A stretch of 64,000 nucleotides of DNA from NCBI GenBank assembly GCA_017546705.1, contig JAFYSB010000005.1:1-64000 (forward strand). Reading direction: 5' to 3'. The position numbers were made by a program, and so were the translations under genes. The stretch comes from Paludibacteraceae bacterium (GTDB lineage Bacteria; Bacteroidota; Bacteroidia; Bacteroidales; Paludibacteraceae). How positions within the stretch are numbered: position 1 is the stretch's first letter; each line of letters starts with the position of its first letter. Below, in pieces: positions 1-8,611 of the stretch. The notes beneath the pieces were generated by a model that saw only the letters and a program-made list of their open reading frames with translations, ran no database searches and was not told the DNA's origin.

Positions 1-237
1 ACGGCTGAGGAAGGATTTAGGGATGAGGAGTGGAAAATATGCGTTCTTCACGCCATTCTCCTTGAAACGACGATCCAATTCGGCTTGGATAGTCTCCCAA
101 ATGGCATAGCCATAAGGTTTGATGACCATACATCCACGGACTGCTGATTGCTCAGCGAGGTCTGCTTTTACTACTAGTTCGTTGTACCACTTCGAGTAGT
201 CTGTAGCTCGAGGGGTTAGTTTTTGAAAACTTGCCAT
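1..237 (-). CDS. proS: Prolyl-tRNA synthetase, N-terminal part (runs off the window)
   Basis: The minus-strand frame read from the ATG at 237 begins [20 protein letters not shown] and continues without a stop to the window edge, giving 79 residues. This matches the start of the short eukaryote/archaea-like ProS used by Bacteroidota, including the [16 protein letters not shown] segment that leads into the class II aminoacyl-tRNA synthetase core. The enzyme charges tRNA-Pro in the cytoplasm. Its ATG overlaps the TAA stop of pdxB by one base (TAATG), so the two genes are probably translationally coupled. The catalytic motifs lie outside the window, so the call rests on the N-terminus only. Confidence 0.88.
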   Translation of the reverse strand, partial: MASFQKLTPRATDYSKWYNELVVKADLAEQSAVRGCMVIKPYGYAIWETIQAELDRRFKENGVKNAYFPLLIPKSFLSR

Positions 238-1217
238 TATCTTAATTTATATTGTTTACGTAATTGTTCAAAGTGTTCGGGGGAGGCTTTGAGTTGGGCA
301 GAAATGCGTTTTAGCCAGCCTGGTTCCGAATCACCCTGCAAAGGTACTACTTTTTTGTTGATTGACAAAATTGGGAGCGAGAAAAATTCGCAAAAAGCAC
401 GCAAACACATCTCACTAGCGTTCATTTTGCCTTGAATAGAGTATCCCGCAATATGAAATGACGCTAAATCAACATGCTTGAGCAGATCTTGATTTAGGTT
501 TGGTTCGTTCTCCCAACAGTCGATGGCGGTTTTATAGTTTAGTGTTGAATGTTTAGTGTTTAGTGTGGATAGGAGGGCTTGTTCGTCGATGATACCGCCA
601 CGAGCGGCGTTGATGATGAGGGTACCCGGTTTGCAGAGGCGAAGAATATTCGCATCACAAAGGTGGTAGGTTGGGTATTCTCCTTCGCGGGTGAGTGGGG
701 TATGGAAAGTGATGATATCGCAAAGTGGTGCGAGTTGCTCTAGTGGCAAACCTATACCGAGTGGCGGGTCTGACAGGAGAACTTTATACCCTTTTCTTTC
801 AGCCATTTGAGCAACGAGTTTGCCGACATGACCATAACCGACAATGCCTACGGTGAAGCCCCCTCCCGACCTCCCCCTAAAAGGGGAGGAGTTAAAAGAG
901 GCTATTGCCTCTTCCACATAATCGCAGACTGCTTGGGCATTGCAGCCAGGGCAAGAGACCCAATGAATGCCTGCTTCGCGGCAATAGTCTTGGTCAATAT
1001 GGTCAAAACCAATGGTGGCAGTAGCGACAAAGCGGATATTTGAGCCGTGAAGCAACTCCTTGTTTATTCGCGTACGCGTGCGAACGAACAACGCGTCCGC
1101 ATAGCGAACCGCCTCGGGAGTAATGTCCTCTGGAGAAAGATGCAGCACCTCTATCTCAGGAGGGAAAACACCTTCGAGAAAAGGAATGCCTTTGTCTATT
1201 ACGACTTGCTTAACCAT
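237..1217 (-). CDS. pdxB: Erythronate-4-phosphate dehydrogenase
   Basis: This is a 326-residue D-isomer-specific 2-hydroxyacid dehydrogenase. The Rossmann motif [11 protein letters not shown] is near residue 125, the [10 protein letters not shown] segment near 205 and the catalytic-His-type segment SFHIAGYS near 265. Within this superfamily the WENEP segment and HIAGYS motif fit PdxB, which oxidises 4-phosphoerythronate in the DXP-independent pyridoxal phosphate pathway. Two short repeat-derived stretches sit in frame: a palindrome giving [10 protein letters not shown] just before the Rossmann fold, and heptamer repeats giving [11 protein letters not shown] just before WENEP. It is co-directional with panC upstream and overlaps proS downstream. 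A generic phosphoglycerate-dehydrogenase-like annotation would be the alternative. Confidence 0.88.
   Translation of the reverse strand: MVKQVVIDKGIPFLEGVFPPEIEVLHLSPEDITPEAVRYADALFVRTRTRINKELLHGSNIRFVATATIGFDHIDQDYCREAGIHWVSCPGCNAQAVCDYVEEAIASFNSSPFRGRSGGGFTVGIVGYGHVGKLVAQMAERKGYKVLLSDPPLGIGLPLEQLAPLCDIITFHTPLTREGEYPTYHLCDANILRLCKPGTLIINAARGGIIDEQALLSTLNTKHSTLNYKTAIDCWENEPNLNQDLLKHVDLASFHIAGYSIQGKMNASEMCLRAFCEFFSLPILSINKKVVPLQGDSEPGWLKRISAQLKASPEHFEQLRKQYKLR
533..568. repeat. In-frame GTTTAGT-type heptamer repeats inside pdxB
   Basis: The stretch contains several degenerate and exact copies of GTTTAGT (for example at 550-563). They are translated in pdxB as part of [11 protein letters not shown], where PdxB relatives have a short variable loop. 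The same heptamer recurs at 24640-24681 and 34713-34733. Confidence 0.7.
858..893. repeat. Palindromic GC-rich element inside pdxB
   Basis: A C-rich half (CCTCCCC) and a G-rich half (GGGGAGG) flank an A-rich loop. It is translated in frame on the minus strand as [11 protein letters not shown], between the helix ending EEAIASF and the Rossmann strand. A close relative lies between genes at 55634-55661. It looks like a small mobile or REP-like palindrome tolerated in a linker. Confidence 0.7.
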
Positions 1218-1221
1218 TGCT

Positions 1222-1276
1222 GAATAACTAACGAATAACTAATGAATCACTAAAGAATCACTAAAGAATCACTAAA
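1222..1276. repeat. Five tandem copies of an 11-bp unit
   Basis: Five abutting 11-mers: GAATAACTAAC, GAATAACTAAT, then three identical GAATCACTAAA. They fill most of the spacer upstream of pdxB, immediately before its start codon in the minus direction. Confidence 0.9.
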
Positions 1277-1311
1277 GATTTATAGGGGAAATATAGGTTC
1301 TTTGCGAGTGA

Positions 1312-2166
1312 TCAATAGCGTATGTTGTCAATCAGTCGCACAGGACCGCAGTAGACGGTGACACAACCGACAGCATTGTCCCAGCAGTCTGTGGATTGAA
1401 GGGTGTACTTATCTACAATCTCGTAATACTCCACCTCTAGTCCATCCACAGCGTTGATGGTGTCAATTACTCGTTGTTGAACTTCTGCGACAGATGCAGT
1501 TTTTGCCCAATTCATCGAAGCAAATAGCGTTTGGGAAATGTTCACAGCTATCTGTTTCTCTTCGTCAGAAAGGCGTTGGTTGCGACTGCTTAGTGCTAAT
1601 CCACTTTCCTCACGAACGATAGGACAGTCTATGATTTGAAGACCAGAGAAGCGTTCCTTCATTTCGGAGGATTCAACCATATGGTGAATAATTGCCAATT
1701 GTTGGAAATCTTTTTCTCCGAAATAGGCGCGGGTTGGTTGTACTAGGTCAAACAATCGACTCACTACTTGTACTACGCCGTTGAAGTGTCCTGGTCGCAT
1801 TTTACCCTCCATGACTGCGTCTAATCCGTTGAAATCGAATGAAAATGGTTGTTGCATTTCCTCTGGTGTGTACATTTCTTCAAGTGAAGGTGCAAACACA
1901 AAATGTACGCCCAAGTCGGTTAACAGCTCAACATCCTTGGTTAACGTACGTGGATATTTTAACAAATCCTCAGGGTTATTAAACTGTGTAGGATTGACAA
2001 AAACGCTAACTACACATACATCGTTTTCTGCTACCGCTTGACGAACCAGGGCAGCATGTCCCTCGTGCAACGCTCCCATAGTAGGAACGAGACCAATCGT
2101 TTTGTTTTGACGAAGACAGGCCTTTATTTGGCGAACGAGTTCTTGTTTTGTTGTAATAACTTGCAT
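1312..2166 (-). CDS. panC: Pantothenate synthetase
   Basis: This 284-residue enzyme joins pantoate and beta-alanine using ATP, the last step of pantothenate synthesis. The ATP-binding signature LVPTMGALHEGH is near residue 30, followed by VSVFVNPTQFN, the YFGEKDFQQL motif and the ESGLALSSRN segment that contacts pantoyl-adenylate. I chose the ATG at 2166 (MQVITTKQEL). An in-frame upstream ATG would add 27 residues that cross the promoter and are not part of the family. A -7 element lies at 2187-2194 on the minus strand. The gene is divergent from the glycogen-synthase-like gene, an arrangement I recall from Bacteroides. Confidence 0.96.
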   Translation of the reverse strand: MQVITTKQELVRQIKACLRQNKTIGLVPTMGALHEGHAALVRQAVAENDVCVVSVFVNPTQFNNPEDLLKYPRTLTKDVELLTDLGVHFVFAPSLEEMYTPEEMQQPFSFDFNGLDAVMEGKMRPGHFNGVVQVVSRLFDLVQPTRAYFGEKDFQQLAIIHHMVESSEMKERFSGLQIIDCPIVREESGLALSSRNQRLSDEEKQIAVNISQTLFASMNWAKTASVAEVQQRVIDTINAVDGLEVEYYEIVDKYTLQSTDCWDNAVGCVTVYCGPVRLIDNIRY

Positions 2167-2186
2167 AATAATATCAAAAAAGTGTG

Positions 2187-2194
2187 CAAAGGTA
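2187..2194 (-). promoter_or_regulatory. -7 promoter element of panC
   Basis: TACCTTTG on the minus strand, about 20 bases before the panC start, matches the Bacteroidota TAnnTTTG element. Confidence 0.7.
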
Positions 2195-2257
2195 CAACAA
2201 TTATGGGAAAAACGAAAATTTTTCGCCAAAAAATTATGTAATGTCAAAATTTTTTTG

Positions 2258-2265
2258 TACCTTTG
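2258..2265 (+). promoter_or_regulatory. -7 promoter element of the glycogen-synthase-like gene
   Basis: TACCTTTG, 36 bases before the ATG at 2302. It forms a divergent promoter pair with the panC element. Confidence 0.75.
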
Positions 2266-2301
2266 TAGCGGGAAATAGTATCCCTATTAAAAACGAATAG
2301 T

Positions 2302-3129
2302 ATGAAAGAGCAAAAACGCATTCTATTTATCTCACAAGAGATATACCCTTATTTGGATCAAGAGACACCAATTCGATTGCTCAATCGTCAGTTGCCAGAA
2401 TTGTTTCAATCTCATGGATATGAGACACGTACTTTCATGCCTAAGTTTGGCGATATCAACGAACGCCGCAATCAATTGCATGAGGTCATCCGACTTTCTG
2501 GTATGAACATTATCATTGCGGGTTCAGACCATCCATTGCTGATTAAAGTTGCAAGTATTCAATCTGCAAGAATACAAATCTATTTTATCGATAATGATGT
2601 GTATTTCCATCGTCGTAAGGGTTTGGCTAATGCTGAAGGTGTAGAATACAAAGATAATGACGAGCGTAGCATCTTCTTTACTCGTGGTACGTTGGAAACC
2701 GTAAAGAAGTTGCGCTGGACTCCTAATGTCGTTTTCTGTTCAGGTTGGATGTCTGCATTGACTCCATTGTTCGTAAAGAAAGCCTATTCAGACACACCAT
2801 TCTTTGAGAAAACCAAAGTGGTATTGTCATTGGATAACGAGGAATACTCCACACCTTTCAGTACTAAGTTGGCTGAAAAGTTGCTTGTAAATGGTGTCAC
2901 CAATAGCGATCTTCGTGGCATAGCAGGTCTGCCTGTGGGTTATGAAGATTTAATGCGTTTAGCTATTGACTTCTCAGATGCGATTGTATTGTCATCGCCT
3001 AATGTGAATCAACGCTTGTTGAACTATGCTCAGAATAGTGGCAAACCTATTTTACCATACGCCGAGAATAACAACGAAGCATATTTGGATTTCTGCAATA
3101 ATCTATTGTCGGATGATGAGACTGTATAA
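2302..3129 (+). CDS. Glycogen/starch synthase-like protein, N-terminal GT5 domain only
   Basis: The 275-residue product starts KRILFISQEIYPYLDQ and continues with RLLNRQLPELFQSHGYETRTF, which fits the ADP-glucose-type starch synthase catalytic N-terminal domain (GT5). It is far shorter than a full glycogen synthase (about 470 residues or more) and has no C-terminal GT-B nucleotide-binding half. Short proteins of this type beside panC are common in Bacteroidales, so this is probably the native form rather than a truncation. Whether it makes glycogen is unknown. The final 17 bases overlap the start of the DUF4270 lipoprotein, which implies coupled translation. Confidence 0.75.
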   Translation: MKEQKRILFISQEIYPYLDQETPIRLLNRQLPELFQSHGYETRTFMPKFGDINERRNQLHEVIRLSGMNIIIAGSDHPLLIKVASIQSARIQIYFIDNDVYFHRRKGLANAEGVEYKDNDERSIFFTRGTLETVKKLRWTPNVVFCSGWMSALTPLFVKKAYSDTPFFEKTKVVLSLDNEEYSTPFSTKLAEKLLVNGVTNSDLRGIAGLPVGYEDLMRLAIDFSDAIVLSSPNVNQRLLNYAQNSGKPILPYAENNNEAYLDFCNNLLSDDETV

Positions 3130-4549
3130 GCTGATAATTTGTTTGGTAATCCCTTTTGCCCTACTGGGGTGTCAAGATGATGCCATGAATGCTGGTTCAT
3201 CTACGCTGTCAGAATCGGACGATATTCAGGTAAAGGCAGATACCTTTTCGTTGGCATCTGCTTTGGATTCTTGTGCAGCGTTGACCTTGACTCCTGATTC
3301 TTTCTTGCTTGGTGAATGCGACACACACTTTGGCACCATACAAGCAGATATCTTGACGCAATTGGCATGTCCAGAAGGATTTCAATATCCGTATGCAGAA
3401 ACAGCGGAAGTGGATTCGATATACCTATATATACATTATAATAGCTGGTACGGCGATGGTAAAGCACCATTAGGCATTACCGTATATGAAATGGATCGCT
3501 CTTCGCTAACGGAAACTGGCATATATCCTAGCAACTTGCATTTGGAAGACTATTGCAGTTTAGAAGACTCTACACATATCGCCAAGGCATCGCGTATTAT
3601 TATCCCATCAGAACCTACAGATTCACTATATCAATCCTCCAGCGATAGTTATCAGCCATTCATTCGCATCAAACTGACCGATGAGTTTGCTAAGCGATTC
3701 TTTGCGAAACAAGATTTTTCTTCACAAGAGGTGTTTAATGAGGCATTTAAGGGATTGTATATAACGTCGGATTTTGGCGGAAGCAATGTATTGTACATCA
3801 CCAATATTAGCATGGCGGTATATTATCATTTCAGCCGTCCAATGTCGAATGGTAGAGATACTATACTACATGACATAAAATCTTTTTATGCCAATAGCGA
3901 AGTGCGCCAGATCAATCGTTACACCTACCCCAATCGCCGAGAAGTACTGACGCTTTATGCGCAAAACACGGACACCAGTTATATCGTATCGCCTGCAAAC
4001 ATTTACACTCAATTGTCATTGCGCATGGACTCAATCTATCAGCGCATTAAACAACAATTAGGAGATGATGCTAACGATTATCGCGTATATGTTAACCAAG
4101 CATTGTTAACATTGGATGTGCTATATGACGCTGAAACAACTAGTGATCGTCCACGTGACCAATGGGATGTTCCTGCCAACAACATGCTTTTGATCAAAGC
4201 AGAGAATTTCAACACCTTCTTTGCAAAGAACGAACTCCCATCTGATACCTCTGCCATATTGGCGACACTGACAATAACAGCTGACACACTCGGAAAAGAG
4301 TCCTATTCATACTCTTACGACTTATCGAGCTTACTCACACAGCAATTACGCAGTAATCAACCGATAGACGAACTCAAGTTTATGCTTGTACCTGTATCAG
4401 TAACAAGCACCAACTCATCTTCTTCTACCGTCATCACGTCCGTAAAACAAATGCAAACCATTTCAGCAACACGTATTCGATCTGCACAGAACGCATTACA
4501 ACCAATTGACTTAGAGATGGTATATTCTGGCTTCAACCGCACGAGGTAG
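3113..4549 (+). CDS. DUF4270 family lipoprotein
   Basis: The product is about 478 residues. A lipoprotein signal ends LLGC with the lipidated Cys at residue 20, so it is exported and membrane anchored. The body is rich in Ser/Thr/Asp beta-type sequence (SIYLYIHYNSWYGDG near 105; YRVYVNQALLTLDVLYDAE), as in the DUF4270 surface lipoproteins of Bacteroidota. The open frame extends upstream to 3026, but only the start at 3113 (or the next codon, 3116) places the signal peptide at the N-terminus. It overlaps the preceding gene by 17 bases. Its molecular function is unknown. Confidence 0.8.
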   Translation: MMRLYKLIICLVIPFALLGCQDDAMNAGSSTLSESDDIQVKADTFSLASALDSCAALTLTPDSFLLGECDTHFGTIQADILTQLACPEGFQYPYAETAEVDSIYLYIHYNSWYGDGKAPLGITVYEMDRSSLTETGIYPSNLHLEDYCSLEDSTHIAKASRIIIPSEPTDSLYQSSSDSYQPFIRIKLTDEFAKRFFAKQDFSSQEVFNEAFKGLYITSDFGGSNVLYITNISMAVYYHFSRPMSNGRDTILHDIKSFYANSEVRQINRYTYPNRREVLTLYAQNTDTSYIVSPANIYTQLSLRMDSIYQRIKQQLGDDANDYRVYVNQALLTLDVLYDAETTSDRPRDQWDVPANNMLLIKAENFNTFFAKNELPSDTSAILATLTITADTLGKESYSYSYDLSSLLTQQLRSNQPIDELKFMLVPVSVTSTNSSSSTVITSVKQMQTISATRIRSAQNALQPIDLEMVYSGFNRTR

Positions 4550-4580
4550 TATATTATACTTCGACACAATATGCACAAAA

Positions 4581-4605
4581 CAACGGCTGCCGATGGCAGC
4601 CGTTG
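4581..4605 (-). terminator. Terminator hairpin between DUF4270 gene and gcvH
   Basis: A perfect 11-bp stem (CAACGGCTGCC / GGCAGCCGTTG) with a 3-base loop. On the minus strand it is followed by TTTTG, so it mainly suits gcvH. The convergent DUF4270 transcript may use it too. Confidence 0.75.
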
Positions 4606-4629
4606 CTATATATAATATAATAAGGTGTA

Positions 4630-5007
4630 TTATCCTACGAATGCTTGATAACCCTCTGCATCCAAAAGTGTATCCAACTCAGCAGGATCGGCTACACTAA
4701 TTTTAATCATCCAGCCTTCACCATATGGATCATTGTTGACCAATTCTGGTTGGTCGTTGATAGCCTCATTTATCTCCAACACTTCTCCAGCAACTGGCAT
4801 GTTGAGATCACTAACTGTTTTAACAGCTTCTACAGAGCCAAACACTTCGTTCTGAGCTAATGTCTCGCCTTCTGTATTAATGTCCAAAAATACGATTTCT
4901 CCTAATTCTGATTGTGCATAGTCGGTAATACCTACATATGCCACATCACCTTCAACACGAATCCATTCGTGTTCTTTGGTGTAACGCAAGTTAGATGGTG
5001 TATTCAT
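4630..5007 (-). CDS. gcvH: Glycine cleavage system H protein
   Basis: This 125-residue lipoyl carrier has the usual family length. The lipoylation site lies in GSVEAVKTVSDL, with Lys63 as the presumed lipoylated residue. The N-terminus RYTKEHEWIRV is characteristic. It shuttles the aminomethyl group between the P, T and L proteins in glycine breakdown. The other gcv genes are not in this window. It lies downstream of the GldJ-like gene but is separated from it by a strong terminator, so it probably has its own promoter. Confidence 0.97.
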   Translation of the reverse strand: MNTPSNLRYTKEHEWIRVEGDVAYVGITDYAQSELGEIVFLDINTEGETLAQNEVFGSVEAVKTVSDLNMPVAGEVLEINEAINDQPELVNNDPYGEGWMIKISVADPAELDTLLDAEGYQAFVG

Positions 5008-5041
5008 AAATAGTTTGTGTATTAAAAAGTTTTCGTATCAT

Positions 5042-5071
5042 ATAAAAAAGAGACACACTGCGGTGTCTCTT
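5042..5071 (-). terminator. Intrinsic terminator after the GldJ-like gene
   Basis: On the minus strand a 9-bp stem AAGAGACAC / GTGTCTCTT is followed by a run of T, only ten bases past the stop codon at 5081. Confidence 0.85.
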
Positions 5072-5080
5072 CTTCAATTT

Positions 5081-6766
5081 TTATTGCTCACCAAGCATAG
5101 TCATTGCACAGCGGAAACCAATTGTGCTAGATGATTTACTTTGATCCAAGTATCTACGAGTAGTAGGATTCAACCAATAAATACGATCATTCCATGATCC
5201 ACCTTTATATACGCGCGAACACTTGTCAATACGAGGAGCGAGAATATCTGATGGATCAACCTTAGCATTTTGACGTTGCTCCGCGGTCAAGACTACTGTA
5301 TCTAGAGGGAAATCGGTGATAAAGATAGAATTAGCATCTCCATCCTTATAACTACGTTTATCATCACTTGCATTCCACTCAATTGCCAAACAACCTGTAG
5401 GAGTAAGAACTAAATCACCCAAAGTATCTCGTTGCAATGATGCGTACACATTACCACGGAATGCATTGTACTCAGTCAAATCCTCGAAACTTGTCTCACG
5501 ATATACATCAAGTACCCATTCGTTCACATTGCCCGCCATGTTATACAAACCAAAATCATTTGGTGCATACGCATCCACAGGAGCGGTTAACACGAATCCA
5601 TCATTAGTAGCACCAGCGACACCCATCATATCACCTCGACCACGAACAAAGTTTGCTAACATCAGACCCATATTCTCTTGACTGATATCACGAGGGTGAT
5701 AACCAGACCATGGATAAATACGACCTTCAACAGGCATACCATCGTCTGCACCTGCCACAGGAGCAAAAGCGGCATACTCCCACTCCATCTCTGTAGGCAA
5801 ACGATAACCAATTAGCAATAGACCATCTGCACGAGTAATCTTGCGGAGCGATCCATATGCATCTGTGCGAGCTCCTTTACCATAGGTAGGAACATAGTTA
5901 TCGTCATTCAAATATTTCTCAGTATTAAATACAAATTGATCGCGAACCCACTCATATGGTACTTGGTACATCGTTACCAAAGGATCCACCAAGCGACCCT
6001 TCTCGTCCTTCTTCACTGTTTCCTTACCCGTATAACCAAATTCTTGAGCCACAGACAATTTCACTTGCACCTCTACAGCCTCATACTTTGCATATTCAGG
6101 ATGCTCAGGATTCTCTTTCAAAAACGCCTCAACTTCCTCTTTTGACATATATGTATGAGGATTCACCTTTGTGTAATCAGGATGCTCAATAATGTTATTT
6201 GAAGACAATATCAACTCATTGACACGGTCCGTACGCCATTGACAAAATGCCATAGCTTGATCCCAATTAACACCTACTACAGGGTAAAAACTATAAGCAG
6301 GGTGACGGAAATAGTTATCCACATAAGGCTCATTATATGCTAACTCATCGCGCCAAACGGTAGTATCTGGCAATGTGGCTTTCACCAATTCTGGATTATA
6401 GCGACCAAATACATAGTTCATCCACTCTACATACTCTCTCCAACCAATATTGGTCACCTCATATTTGTCCATAAAGAATGAACTAACCGTCATTGAACGA
6501 CGACTACTATTGCGAGAAGCAGTAAGAAATTCATCTTGTTGACCAATGGTAAAAGAACCGCCTTCGATAGGAAGCATACCAGTAGGAACAATCGAATAAA
6601 TTCCCTCATAAGCCTCAAAATTGGTAGTACCTGGGTCAAAAGCTTTCCAACCAGTCAAAAATGAAGTTTTCGTGTTCAGATCACGTTTGTTAAAGGATTG
6701 GCAGGCACTCAAAGCAAGCACCATCACAATAACAAGAACTCTTGATACGTTTGATTTGATATTCAT
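5081..6766 (-). CDS. gldJ: GldJ-like SUMF1/FGE-domain lipoprotein
   Basis: The 561-residue product carries a lipoprotein signal (LALSAC, Cys22). An FGE/sulfatase-modifying-factor fold follows (GSFTIG near 72, FFMDKYEVTN near 97, HPAYSFYPVVGVNWDQAM, YRLPTEMEWEYAAF, MAGNVNEWVLDVYR, YKGGSWNDR, and GFRCAM at the end). The STGWK-like start, the PDTTVWRDELAYNE stretch and the length fit GldJ rather than the shorter GldK/PorK. In Flavobacteriia GldJ supports gliding and the type IX secretion motor. No gldKLMN operon is in the window. A -7 element lies at 6807-6814 and a terminator directly follows. GldK or a generic FGE lipoprotein are the alternatives. Confidence 0.72.
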   Translation of the reverse strand: MNIKSNVSRVLVIVMVLALSACQSFNKRDLNTKTSFLTGWKAFDPGTTNFEAYEGIYSIVPTGMLPIEGGSFTIGQQDEFLTASRNSSRRSMTVSSFFMDKYEVTNIGWREYVEWMNYVFGRYNPELVKATLPDTTVWRDELAYNEPYVDNYFRHPAYSFYPVVGVNWDQAMAFCQWRTDRVNELILSSNNIIEHPDYTKVNPHTYMSKEEVEAFLKENPEHPEYAKYEAVEVQVKLSVAQEFGYTGKETVKKDEKGRLVDPLVTMYQVPYEWVRDQFVFNTEKYLNDDNYVPTYGKGARTDAYGSLRKITRADGLLLIGYRLPTEMEWEYAAFAPVAGADDGMPVEGRIYPWSGYHPRDISQENMGLMLANFVRGRGDMMGVAGATNDGFVLTAPVDAYAPNDFGLYNMAGNVNEWVLDVYRETSFEDLTEYNAFRGNVYASLQRDTLGDLVLTPTGCLAIEWNASDDKRSYKDGDANSIFITDFPLDTVVLTAEQRQNAKVDPSDILAPRIDKCSRVYKGGSWNDRIYWLNPTTRRYLDQSKSSSTIGFRCAMTMLGEQ

Positions 6767-6806
6767 AATTTTTTGAATTATTTTTATACTATTCCATTTC
6801 AGCCGG

Positions 6807-6814
6807 CAAAATTA
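6807..6814 (-). promoter_or_regulatory. -7 promoter element of the GldJ-like gene
   Basis: TAATTTTG on the minus strand, about 40 bases before the ATG at 6766. Confidence 0.65.
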
Positions 6815-6940
6815 CAAAAAAAAAGTCAATTATACTAACTTTTTTGCAAAAAAAACGTCAGAACACGTGTTTTTTTTCAAAAACAAGCATTTTTTTACGT
6901 TCTTTTCCGTAAAAATATAGTAGAATCCCGATATTTTTTG

Positions 6941-6948
6941 TAACTTTG
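6941..6948 (+). promoter_or_regulatory. -7 promoter element of folP with almost no leader
   Basis: TAACTTTG ends seven bases before the folP ATG, so the transcript should start within a few bases of the start codon (leaderless or nearly so). Confidence 0.75.
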
Positions 6949-6955
6949 CAGTCGA

Positions 6956-7789
6956 ATGCAGTTGAGCATTAAAGTTCATAATCGCTTATTGGATTTGTCA
7001 TCACCCAAAGTGATGGCCATTGTTAATATTACCCCTGATAGTTTTTATACATCATTCGGTAAAGAAGACACAAACGATTTGCTCAATCACGTACAAGAGT
7101 TGCTTAATCAAGACGCGGACATTCTTGACATTGGAGCGTGCTCCACTCGCCCCAACTCCACCCCTGTGGATGTTCAAGAAGAATGGAATCGCTTAGCGCC
7201 TGCTCTGCAAGCCATTCGTGCACACTTCCCACAAGCGATTATTTCGGTGGACACTTTCCGTGCTGAAATAGCCGAGCGGGCAATACTTGCAGGAGCCGAC
7301 ATTATCAACGATGTCTATGGAGGCGATGCCGACCAACAGATGTGGAATATCATTGCTAAGTATCGCGTACCTTATATCCTTACCCATGCGCAGGAGGTGG
7401 AAACTGCGGGAGAAGTCAAAGATTATGACTATACCATGAGCCGTATGTTGGACTTCTTTCAATCTCGATTAGATGCGCTTCACCGCATGGGCATAGCGGA
7501 TGTGATTATTGACCCCGGATTTGGTTTTGCGAAAACAGAACAACAAAATTATACCATACTCCACAACATGGATATTTTTGCAGTTCTCAACACTCCTATT
7601 TTGGCCGGTATATCACGTAAATCAATGCTTTACAAGCCATTAGGACTTACTCCAACAGATGTGTTGCCTGCCACCATTGCAGCCAATACCATGGCTTTAG
7701 AACGGGGTGCGAATATCCTACGAGTACACGATGTTGCCGCAGCAAAACAAGCCATTGCTATTTATTCATTAACACATAAAAACGAATAA
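6956..7789 (+). CDS. folP: Dihydropteroate synthase
   Basis: This 277-residue TIM barrel has the family motifs in order: VMAIVNITPDSFY near residue 20, DILDIGACSTRPNS near 60 (pterin pocket), SVDTFRAEIAERAI, GADIINDVYGG, VIIDPGFGFAKT and GISRKSML. It condenses para-aminobenzoate with hydroxymethyl-dihydropterin diphosphate in folate synthesis and is the sulfonamide target. The next gene, cdaA, follows three bases after the stop, so the two are co-transcribed. The promoter element ends seven bases before the ATG, so translation probably starts on a very short or absent 5' leader. Confidence 0.96.
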   Translation: MQLSIKVHNRLLDLSSPKVMAIVNITPDSFYTSFGKEDTNDLLNHVQELLNQDADILDIGACSTRPNSTPVDVQEEWNRLAPALQAIRAHFPQAIISVDTFRAEIAERAILAGADIINDVYGGDADQQMWNIIAKYRVPYILTHAQEVETAGEVKDYDYTMSRMLDFFQSRLDALHRMGIADVIIDPGFGFAKTEQQNYTILHNMDIFAVLNTPILAGISRKSMLYKPLGLTPTDVLPATIAANTMALERGANILRVHDVAAAKQAIAIYSLTHKNE

Positions 7790-7792
7790 ATC

Positions 7793-8572
7793 ATGTTATT
7801 GGGAATAAAAGATATTATTGACATATTATTGGTTGCCTTCATCCTATTTGCAATCTACCGCATCTTACGCCGTTCTGGAGCAAGCAACCTATTTTGGGGT
7901 ATCTTGGCATTTATATTCACATGGCTATTAGTCAGTTATGTATTCCACTTGGAACTCACCAGTGCTTTGTTCGACCGATTTGTTAGTGTGGGAGCAATTG
8001 CGTTGATTGTAATCTTTCAAGAGGAAATCCGTAGTTTCTTCTACCGAATAGGTGCACGATTCAATGTGGAGCACTTCAAGGAACGATGGTCTAAGATCAA
8101 GCACGAACAAAATGTGCAAAAGCAAATAGATGCAGTTGCTAACGCTTGCGAACATATGTCTGCAAGCAAAACGGGAGCATTGATTGTCATTACCAATCAA
8201 CAAGAGTTGAAGACTTTTGCCGACACGGGCGAAATCATTGATGCGACACTCTCGATGCGTCTGGTGGAAAACATTTTCTTCAAAAACACGCCTCTTCACG
8301 ATGGAGCACTCATCATCCGCAATGGACGTGTATGGGCAGCTGCCTGCATCCTGCCTGTTTCAAAACGAACAGACCTGCCCAAACGTTACGGATTGCGCCA
8401 CCGTGCTGCATTAGGATTAACTGAAAAAACCGATGCTACCGCCATTGTCGTATCCGAAGAAACAGGTACAATATCCATAGCCAAAGGCGAAACAATACGA
8501 CCTGTTACTCCAAAAGAATTGGAACAAGAACTTGCCTTAGCATTTGGCATGGAAACCAATGAGAAAAAATAA
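7793..8572 (+). CDS. cdaA: Diadenylate cyclase (c-di-AMP synthase)
   Basis: The 259-residue protein has three hydrophobic N-terminal segments (about residues 7-25, 33-52 and 63-75), then a DisA_N domain. The catalytic DGA motif is at 170-172 (TPLHDGALII) and RHRAA at 202-206. It makes cyclic di-AMP from two ATP at the inner membrane. It follows folP by three bases, a linkage I recall in Bacteroidetes, and precedes metG by 39 bases. No CdaR-like regulator gene is adjacent. Confidence 0.94.
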   Translation: MLLGIKDIIDILLVAFILFAIYRILRRSGASNLFWGILAFIFTWLLVSYVFHLELTSALFDRFVSVGAIALIVIFQEEIRSFFYRIGARFNVEHFKERWSKIKHEQNVQKQIDAVANACEHMSASKTGALIVITNQQELKTFADTGEIIDATLSMRLVENIFFKNTPLHDGALIIRNGRVWAAACILPVSKRTDLPKRYGLRHRAALGLTEKTDATAIVVSEETGTISIAKGETIRPVTPKELEQELALAFGMETNEKK

Positions 8573-8611
8573 GCCTATTACTCACTCGTAAATAGATAAA
8601 TAACACACAAT

